DNA from: Gammaproteobacteria bacterium
GTDB taxonomy: Bacteria; Pseudomonadota; Gammaproteobacteria; Arenicellales; Poriferihabitantaceae
Length of the DNA stretch: 40,479 bases
Assembly (NCBI GenBank): GCA_028066695.1
Contig: JALCBG010000012.1
Span: forward strand, 9,524 to 50,002
Direction of reading: 5' to 3'
In this document: positions 34,616-40,479 of the stretch, piece by piece
Numbering within the stretch: position 1 is the first letter of the stretch
Layout: every line of letters starts with the position of its first letter
The notes under the pieces: model-generated
Told to the model about the DNA's origin: nothing
What the model saw: only the letters and a program-made list of their open reading frames with translations
Database searches by the model: none
Translations under genes and position numbers: made by a program

Positions 34616-34655
34616 AAGAGAGATGCGGCGAAGTCGCATCTCTTTTCGCGTTTTT
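34616..34655 (+). terminator. Intrinsic terminator of the four-cysteine protein gene
   Basis: The arms AAGAGAGATGCG (34616-34627) and CGCATCTCTTTT (34635-34646) pair over 12 positions with one G-T wobble, loop GCGAAGT, followed by CGCG and TTTTT. It begins 21 nt after the stop codon. On the minus strand, toward which lpdA is read, no T-run follows, so it acts mainly in the plus direction. Confidence 0.8.
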
Positions 34656-34657
34656 GT

Positions 34658-36085
34658 TCATCCAGTTTTTGCCTTCCGCCGCGGCGCGTATAAATCCGTC
34701 GCCACGCCGCCAAACACCTCGGCCGCGAGTCCGAGCGTCTCGGCCAGCGTCGGGTGCGGGTGGATGGTCAGGCCGATGTCTTCGGCGTCGGCGTTCATTT
34801 CAATGGCGAGCGCGGCTTCGGCGATCAGGTCGCCGGCGTGGCGGCCGGTGATGCCGGCGCCGAGCAGGCGCTCGGTTTCCGGGTCAAACAGCAGTTTGGT
34901 CACTCCCTCGGGACTCGCCTGGCTGAGCGCGCGGCCGCTCGCCATCCACGGAACAACGCCTTTGCCGTAGGCGACGCCGCGCGCTTTGGCCTCGGTTTCG
35001 GTCAGGCCGGCCCAGGCGACTTCGGGGTCGGTGTAGGCGACCGACGGAATCACGCGCGCGGTGAACGCGCTTTTCATGCCGGCCGCGGCTTCGGCCGCGA
35101 CTTTTCCCTGGTGCGCGGCTTTGTGCGCGAGCATCGGCTCGCCGACGATGTCGCCGATGGCGAAGATGTGCGGCACATTGGTGCGCTGGGTTTCGTCCGC
35201 TTTAATGAAACCGCGCTCGTCCACCGCGACTCCGGCCGCGTCGGCGCCGATGCGCGCGCCGTTGGGCGAGCGCCCGACCGAGACCAGCGCCTTGTCAAAG
35301 ATCGCGCTCTTCGGCGCGTCTTTGCCGTCAAAGGAAACTTGCACGCCGTTTTTCGCCGCTTTCATTTCGCGCACGCCGGCGCCGAGCCAGATGTTTTCAT
35401 ACTGCGCGCCGAGTTTTTTGGCGAGCGGGCGCAGCAGGTCGGGGTCGGCGCCGGCCATCAGGCCGTCCTGCATTTCCACCACGCTGATGCGGCTGCCGAG
35501 GGCGTGATAGACGGTCGCCATTTCCAAACCGATGATGCCGCCGCCGACCACCAGCAAATGTTTCGGCACATCGGCGAGGGCGAGCGCGCCGGTGGAATCC
35601 ATCACGCGCGCGTCCTGCGGCGCGCCGCGCAATTGCGCCGGCGCCGAGCCGGCGGCGATAACCGCCTGTTCAAACTGCACCGACACGGCCGCGCCGTCGT
35701 GCTCAACCTGAAACGCGTTCGCCGAGGAAAACTTCGCCTCGCCGCGCACCACTTCCACCTTGCGTTTTTTTGCGAGGCCGGCGAGGCCGCCGGTGAGTTG
35801 TCCGACCACGCCGTCCTTCCACTTGCGGATTTGCGCGAGGTCAATTTTCGGCGCGCCGAAGCCGAGCCCGATTTCCTTCGCGTGCGCGGCCTCGTTGATT
35901 ACGCCGGCGACATGCAAAAGCGCCTTGGACGGAATGCAGCCGACATTCAGGCAGACGCCGCCGAGCGCGGCGTGGCGTTCTATCAGCGCGACTTTCAGCC
36001 CGAGGTCGGCGGCGCGAAAGGCGGCCGCGTAACCGCCGGGGCCCGCGCCGAGAACCGCGAGTTGAACTTTTATTTCAGCGGGCAT
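34658..36085 (-). CDS. lpdA: Dihydrolipoyl dehydrogenase (E3 of pyruvate dehydrogenase)
   Basis: E3 reoxidises dihydrolipoamide on AceF with FAD and NAD+. The 475-residue product has the FAD-binding motif VLGAGPGGYAAAFRAADLGL, the redox-active disulfide C45/C50 in GGVCLNVGCIPSKALL, the NAD-binding GGGIIGLEMATVYHALG, the second FAD motif FAIGDIVGEPMLAHKAAHQG and the C-terminal HPHPTLAE active-site His-Glu dyad. It starts 15 bp after aceF and is the last gene of the operon. No minus-strand terminator is obvious after it. Confidence 0.97.
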   Translation of the reverse strand: MPAEIKVQLAVLGAGPGGYAAAFRAADLGLKVALIERHAALGGVCLNVGCIPSKALLHVAGVINEAAHAKEIGLGFGAPKIDLAQIRKWKDGVVGQLTGGLAGLAKKRKVEVVRGEAKFSSANAFQVEHDGAAVSVQFEQAVIAAGSAPAQLRGAPQDARVMDSTGALALADVPKHLLVVGGGIIGLEMATVYHALGSRISVVEMQDGLMAGADPDLLRPLAKKLGAQYENIWLGAGVREMKAAKNGVQVSFDGKDAPKSAIFDKALVSVGRSPNGARIGADAAGVAVDERGFIKADETQRTNVPHIFAIGDIVGEPMLAHKAAHQGKVAAEAAAGMKSAFTARVIPSVAYTDPEVAWAGLTETEAKARGVAYGKGVVPWMASGRALSQASPEGVTKLLFDPETERLLGAGITGRHAGDLIAEAALAIEMNADAEDIGLTIHPHPTLAETLGLAAEVFGGVATDLYAPRRKAKTG

Positions 36086-36100
36086 GACCGGCTCGGCGCG

Positions 36101-37759
36101 TCACAGCGACAGCCGCCGCACATCGCCGAACACTTTGACCAGATAGGCGGTGAAGCGCGCGGCTTCGGCGCCGTCTATGACGCGGTGGTCGTAGGAGAGG
36201 TCCAGCGGCAGCAGCAGGCGCGGCTGAAACGCGCTGCCGTCCCAGACCGGCGTCATGCGCGCGCGGGTGATGCCGAGGATCGCGACTTCGGGCGCGTTGA
36301 TAATCGGCGTGAAAGACGCGCCGCCGATGCCGCCGAGGCTGGAGATGGTCATGCAGCCGCCCTGCAGGTCTTCGCTTTTGAGTTTGTTGTCGCGCGCGCG
36401 CGCGCTCAAGTCGCCCATCTCGCGCGCGAGTTCGGAGATGCTTTTGCGCTCGGCGTCGCGGATGACCGGCACGACCAGCCCGTTCGGCGTGTCCACGGCG
36501 ATGCCGATGTTGTAATACTTTTTCAGGATCAAACTTTCGCCGTCGGGATGCAGCGAAGAGTTGAACGCCGGAAATTTTTTCAGCGCCTGCGCGAGCGCCT
36601 TGATGGCGAAGCCGAGCAGGGTGATGCGCACGCCGTCTTTTTCCGCCTCGGCTTTGAGCGACTGGCGGAAGGCTTCCAGTTCGGTGATGTCGGCGTCGTC
36701 GTGGTGGGTGACATGCGGCATGTTGAGCCAGGCGCGCTGCAGGTGGGGGCCCGAGAGTTTTTTGATGCGCGACAGCGGCGCGGTTTCCACCGCGCCGAAC
36801 TTGCTGAAATCCACCACCGGCAGCGGCGGAATGCCGCCGGCGCCGGCGGACGGCGCGGCCGACAATTGCTGTTTGACCCAGGCCTGCACATCGGTTTTGA
36901 GGATGCGGCCTTTCGGGCCGCTGCCGCGCATGCGCGCGAGGTCGGCGCCGAGTTCGCGCGCGAAACGGCGGACCGCCGGGCTGGCATGCGGCGCTTCGCC
37001 AGTGCGCTGGAGCTGCGACGGATGCGGCAGTGGCGGCGGGCGTTGCGCCTCCGTTTTGGCGGCGGCCGGTTGCGCCGGGGCGGGCGCGTCGGTTTTGGCG
37101 GGAGTGGGCGCGGGCGCGGTTTTCTCGGCCGCGGCCGGCGCCGCCGCGCCGCCGGTCAGCGTCAAAATCGGCGTTCCTTTGGAGACTTTCTGCCCGACTT
37201 TCACCAGCAATTTTTCCACGGCGCCGGCGCGCGGCGCGGGAATGTCCATGGTCGCTTTGTCGCTTTCCAGCGTGATCAGCGGGTCCTCGGCGGCGACTTG
37301 CTGCCCGGCGCTGACCAGCACTTCAATGACATCCACCGCGTCAAAGTCGCCGATGTCCGGCACCACGACTTCGGCGGTCTCGCTTGCCGCGGCGGGAGCG
37401 GGCGGAGTCGGTTCGGCCGGCGTTTGTTTTTTGGCGTCGCCTTGCGGCGCTTTGGCCGGCGCGGGAGCAGGGGCGGGTGCCTCTTCGGTTTTCTTCTCGG
37501 CCGCGGTCGGCTGTGCTTCGCCGCCGGCCAGCATCAAAATCGGCGTTCCCTTGGAAACCTTCTGCCCGACTTTGACCAGCAATTTTTCCACGGTGCCGGC
37601 GCGCGGCGCCGGAATGTCCATGGTCGCCTTGTCGCTTTCCAGCGTGATCAGCGGGTCTTCGGCGGCGACCTGCTGGCCCGCGCCGACCAGCACCTCAATG
37701 ACTTCAACCGCGTCAAAGTCGCCGATGTCCGGCACATGCACTTCGGTGGAGTCTGCCAT
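36101..37759 (-). CDS. aceF: Dihydrolipoyl acetyltransferase (E2 of pyruvate dehydrogenase)
   Basis: AceF is the core of the complex: its lipoyl arms carry acetyl groups from AceE to CoA. The 552-residue protein has two lipoyl domains (about 5-80 and 129-205) with lipoyl lysines K44 and K168, each in ESDKATMDIPAP, joined by Ala/Pro-rich linkers. A peripheral-subunit-binding domain follows (ASPAVRRFARELGADLARMRG), then the catalytic domain with the active-site His525 in YDHRVIDGAEAARF. E. coli AceF has three lipoyl domains; two is common elsewhere. The ATG directly abuts the aceE stop codon. Confidence 0.97.
   Translation of the reverse strand: MADSTEVHVPDIGDFDAVEVIEVLVGAGQQVAAEDPLITLESDKATMDIPAPRAGTVEKLLVKVGQKVSKGTPILMLAGGEAQPTAAEKKTEEAPAPAPAPAKAPQGDAKKQTPAEPTPPAPAAASETAEVVVPDIGDFDAVDVIEVLVSAGQQVAAEDPLITLESDKATMDIPAPRAGAVEKLLVKVGQKVSKGTPILTLTGGAAAPAAAEKTAPAPTPAKTDAPAPAQPAAAKTEAQRPPPLPHPSQLQRTGEAPHASPAVRRFARELGADLARMRGSGPKGRILKTDVQAWVKQQLSAAPSAGAGGIPPLPVVDFSKFGAVETAPLSRIKKLSGPHLQRAWLNMPHVTHHDDADITELEAFRQSLKAEAEKDGVRITLLGFAIKALAQALKKFPAFNSSLHPDGESLILKKYYNIGIAVDTPNGLVVPVIRDAERKSISELAREMGDLSARARDNKLKSEDLQGGCMTISSLGGIGGASFTPIINAPEVAILGITRARMTPVWDGSAFQPRLLLPLDLSYDHRVIDGAEAARFTAYLVKVFGDVRRLSL
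37145..37747 (-). repeat. Duplicated lipoyl-domain DNA inside aceF
   Basis: The coding DNA of lipoyl domain 1 (about 37520-37747) and domain 2 (about 37145-37375) is nearly identical over long stretches, including synonymous positions. Recent duplication or ongoing gene conversion would explain this. Confidence 0.8.
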
Positions 37760-40432
37760 TTACACCGTGACCGGGTTCGGTTTGTCCGGGTCAATTTTGT
37801 ATTTTGCAATCGCGTCCTTGCATTGCTTCGGCGTCGCCAGTTCGTGCTCGCACAGCGCGTGCAGCGCGTTGACCACGACATGGCGGCGGTCCACTTCAAA
37901 AAACTTTCGCAGTTGCTCGCGCGTGTCCGAGCGGCCGAAACCGTCGGTGCCGAGCACATAATAGTTGCGCGGCACAAACGCGCGAATCTGCTCGGCATAC
38001 AGGCGGATGTAGTCGGTCGCCGCGATCACCGGGCCCTCGGTGTTGCCGAGGCACATTTCCACATACGGAACGCGCGGCTCCTTTTGCGGGTGCAGCGTGT
38101 TGTGGCGGCGGACATCGTGGCCGTCGCGCGCGAGTTCGTTGAAACTGGTGACGCTCCAAATGTCCGAGGAGACGCCGTGCTCGCGGTCCAGCATTTCGGC
38201 CGCGGCTTCCACCTCGCGCAAAATCGCGCCGCCGCCGAGCAACTGCACTTTCGCGCGGTTTTTCTTTTTGCCGCAGGAGCGCAGCAAATACATGCCGCGC
38301 AAAATGCCTTCCTCCACGCCGCGCGGCATCGCCGGGTGCGGGTAGTTTTCGTTCATCACGGTGATGTAGTAGTAGATGCTCTCCTGCTTTTCATACATGC
38401 GGCGCAGGCCGTCGTGAATGATGACCGCGAGTTCAAACGCGTAGGCCGGGTCGTAGGAGACGCAGTTGGGAACCGTGCCGGCCAGCACCAAACTGTGGCC
38501 GTCCTGGTGCTGCAGCCCTTCGCCGGCGAGCGTGGTGCGCCCGGCGGTGCCGCCGAGGATGAAGCCGCGTGCGCGGCTGTCGCCGGCGGCCCAGCATAAA
38601 TCGCCGATGCGCTGAAAGCCGAACATGGAATACAAAATGAAAAACGGAATCGCGCAGATGTCGTGGTTGGAGTAGGCGGTGCCCGCGGCGATCCACGACG
38701 ACATCGCGCCGGCCTCGTTGATGCCCTCCTGCAGCACCTGGCCCTCCTTGCTTTCGCGGTAGAACATCAGTTGGTCGGCGTCCTCCGGCTCGTAGAGTTG
38801 CCCGTGCGGCGAGTAAATGCCGAGTTGGCGGAACATGCCTTCCATGCCGAAAGTGCGCGACTCGTCGGGGATGATCGGCACGATGTATTTTTTCAGTTTT
38901 TCGTCGCGCATCAGCGCGGTAAGAATGCGCACGAACGCCATGGTCGTGGAAATTTCGCGGTCGCCGGTGCCGTCCAATTGCGCCTTGAACATCTTGCGCG
39001 GCGGCGTCTTGAAGTCCGGCTTGCTCATGCCGCTGCGCGACGGCAAAAAACCGCCGAGCGCCTTGCGCCGTTCCAGCAAATATTTGGTCTCCGGCGAATC
39101 TTCCGGCGGGCGGTAGAACGGCGCGCTCGCCACTTCCTCGTCGCTCAGCGGAATGTTGAAGCGGTCGCGGAACGCCAGCAGCGCGTCCTCGCCCATTTTC
39201 TTTTGCTGGTGCGTGGTGTTCTGCCCCTCGCCGGCCTCGCCCATGCCGTAGCCTTTCACGGTCTTCGCCAGAATTACGGTCGGCTGGCCGCGGTGCGCGA
39301 CCGCGGCCGCGTAGGCCGCGTAAATTTTGTGCGGATCATGCCCGCCGCGGTTCAGCCGCCAGATGTCCTCGTCGGTCATGTTGGAGACCATCTCGGCCAG
39401 TTCCGGATACGCGCCGAAAAATTTCTCGCGCACATAGCCGCCGTCTTTGGCTTTGAACGCCTGGTACTCGCCGTCCACCGCTTCCTCCATGCGCTGTTTC
39501 AGCAGGCCCTTGTCGTCGCGCATCAGCAGCGGGTCCCAATACGCGCCCCAGATCACCTTAATGACATTCCAGCCGGCGCCGCGGAAATCGCTTTCCAATT
39601 CCTGAATGATTTTTCCGTTGCCGCGCACCGGCCCGTCCAGGCGCTGCAGGTTGCAGTTGACCACGAAGATCAGGTTGTCCAGGTTTTCGCGCCCGGCCAG
39701 CGACAGCGCGCCGGCCGATTCCGGCTCGTCCATTTCGCCGTCGCCGAGGAACGCCCACACCTTGCGCTCGCCGGCGTCCAGCAGGCCGCGGTGGTGCAGG
39801 TATTTCATAAACCTCGCCTGGTAGATCGCCATGATCGGGCCGAGTCCCATGGAAACCGTCGGAAACTGCCAGAAGTCCGGCATCAGCCACGGATGCGGGT
39901 AGGAGGAAATGCCGCCGCCGTCCACTTCCTGGCGGAAGTTTTGCAGCGCGTCTTCGTCCATGCGCCGCTCCAGATACGCGCGCGCGTAAATGCCGGGCGC
40001 CGAATGCCCCTGAATGAACAATAGGTCGCCGAGTTGCTCGGGCGTGGAGGCGCGCCAGAAGTGGTTGAAGCCGACATCGTAAAGCGTCGCCGCCGAGGCG
40101 AAACTTGCGATGTGCCCGCCGAGTTCGGTGGAGATGCGGTTGGCGCGCACCACCATGGCCATCGCGTTCCAGCGAATCAGCGCGCGAATGCGGTGCTCCA
40201 ATGCGTGGTCGCCGTCGCTGCGCTTTTCCAGATGCGCCGGAATGGTGTTCAGGTAGGCGGTCGTCCCGCGGTGCGGCACATGCGCCCCCGACCGCCGCGC
40301 GTGGTCCAGCAGCCGCTCAATCAAAAAATGCGCGCGCGAATTCCCCTCGCGCTCGATCACCGAGTCGAGCGCGTCAATCCACTCGCGCGTTTCCAGCGCG
40401 TCGGTATCGGGGTTGGTTTTGGGGTCGGGCAT
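37760..40432 (-). CDS. aceE: Pyruvate dehydrogenase E1 component, homodimeric type
   Basis: AceE decarboxylates pyruvate with thiamine diphosphate and acetylates the lipoyl arms of AceF. The 890-residue length fits the alpha2 proteobacterial form. The thiamine diphosphate motif runs from G230-D-G to N259/N261 in GDGEMDEPESAG...VVNCN, and the N-terminal half has STELGGHIASFASAATLYDVGFNHFW with conserved catalytic-region histidines. The start ATG at 40432 is followed by MPDPKTNPDTDALETREWID, a family-like beginning. It heads aceE-aceF-lpdA, and the TAA is immediately followed by the aceF ATG. Confidence 0.98.
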   Translation of the reverse strand: MPDPKTNPDTDALETREWIDALDSVIEREGNSRAHFLIERLLDHARRSGAHVPHRGTTAYLNTIPAHLEKRSDGDHALEHRIRALIRWNAMAMVVRANRISTELGGHIASFASAATLYDVGFNHFWRASTPEQLGDLLFIQGHSAPGIYARAYLERRMDEDALQNFRQEVDGGGISSYPHPWLMPDFWQFPTVSMGLGPIMAIYQARFMKYLHHRGLLDAGERKVWAFLGDGEMDEPESAGALSLAGRENLDNLIFVVNCNLQRLDGPVRGNGKIIQELESDFRGAGWNVIKVIWGAYWDPLLMRDDKGLLKQRMEEAVDGEYQAFKAKDGGYVREKFFGAYPELAEMVSNMTDEDIWRLNRGGHDPHKIYAAYAAAVAHRGQPTVILAKTVKGYGMGEAGEGQNTTHQQKKMGEDALLAFRDRFNIPLSDEEVASAPFYRPPEDSPETKYLLERRKALGGFLPSRSGMSKPDFKTPPRKMFKAQLDGTGDREISTTMAFVRILTALMRDEKLKKYIVPIIPDESRTFGMEGMFRQLGIYSPHGQLYEPEDADQLMFYRESKEGQVLQEGINEAGAMSSWIAAGTAYSNHDICAIPFFILYSMFGFQRIGDLCWAAGDSRARGFILGGTAGRTTLAGEGLQHQDGHSLVLAGTVPNCVSYDPAYAFELAVIIHDGLRRMYEKQESIYYYITVMNENYPHPAMPRGVEEGILRGMYLLRSCGKKKNRAKVQLLGGGAILREVEAAAEMLDREHGVSSDIWSVTSFNELARDGHDVRRHNTLHPQKEPRVPYVEMCLGNTEGPVIAATDYIRLYAEQIRAFVPRNYYVLGTDGFGRSDTREQLRKFFEVDRRHVVVNALHALCEHELATPKQCKDAIAKYKIDPDKPNPVTV

Positions 40433-40461
40433 CCGGGCGGGTGGTTTTTGGCGGGGTGGGG

Positions 40462-40467
40462 ATTATA
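40462..40467 (-). promoter_or_regulatory. Consensus -10 box of the aceE-aceF-lpdA operon
   Basis: TATAAT reads on the minus strand 29 nt upstream of the aceE ATG. Expected start is near 40455, leaving a leader of about 22 nt that is C/A-rich with no Shine-Dalgarno sequence. The -35 position lies at or beyond the right edge of the window. Confidence 0.6.
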
Positions 40468-40479
40468 GCGGATTGGGGG

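Noticed and set aside
31135-34657. Integrative element with attachment sites
   Set aside because: The segment looks foreign, but I find no integrase, transposase, terminal repeats or tRNA target at its edges.
34754-38599. A 1281-codon open frame on the plus strand across lpdA and aceF into aceE
   Set aside because: It is antisense to three unmistakable genes and its composition is what antisense frames of GC-rich coding DNA give; no domain is seen.

Overview
The window comes from a high-GC (roughly two-thirds G+C by eye) gammaproteobacterial chromosome. Supporting this are the gatCAB / mreBCD neighbourhood known from Pseudomonas, the mreBCD-mrdA-rodA-mltB-rlpA-lipB cell-wall cluster, a murU gene divergent from lptD-surA, the lepA-lepB-rnc-era-recO operon, and an aceE-aceF-lpdA operon of the proteobacterial homodimeric type. 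The species cannot be named from sequence alone. Fibronectin-III and cadherin-like domains in a giant secreted protein are the sort of content often reported in host-associated or surface-attached marine bacteria; that lifestyle is inference.

Layout. 1-2.3 kb: tail of an unknown acidic protein, tRNA-Asn (minus) and uvrB (plus). 2.3-6.3 kb (minus): gatC-gatA-gatB, tRNA-Arg, then a YceF-type maf gene. 6.4-13.4 kb: one 2332-codon gene for an exported protein made of FN3, cadherin-like, MBG, YDG and dockerin-like units, sitting between gatC and mreB, which are direct neighbours in Pseudomonas. 13.5-21.5 kb: the elongasome and wall-remodelling cluster mreB, mreC, mreD, mrdA (PBP2), rodA, mltB, rlpA, with lipB at the end. 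21.5-26 kb: murU (minus), then lptD-surA and a ubiK homologue. 26.2-31.1 kb: lepA, lepB, rnc, era, recO, tightly coupled by start/stop overlaps. 31.16-34.65 kb: an accessory segment with a solitary restriction-modification-like fusion protein, a 34-residue membrane peptide, an AT-rich hairpin region and a 53-residue four-cysteine protein. 34.66-40.43 kb (minus): aceE-aceF-lpdA, with a perfect -10 box at the right edge of the window.

Most genes are core functions: envelope elongation and outer-membrane assembly, lipoylation (lipB serves the lipoyl domains of aceF), indirect aminoacylation (gatCAB), and the membrane-protein and RNA-processing operon. The accessory elements are the giant surface protein and the restriction-modification segment, and they look different. 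The giant gene shares the resident genome's strong avoidance of the palindrome TCGA. The restriction-modification segment does not: by hand count it holds about 11 TCGA in 3.4 kb, against about 10 in the other 37 kb outside tRNAs. This points to recent acquisition of that segment. Several genes also have a -10 box so close to the start codon that their mRNAs should be leaderless or nearly so, and many lack a Shine-Dalgarno sequence.
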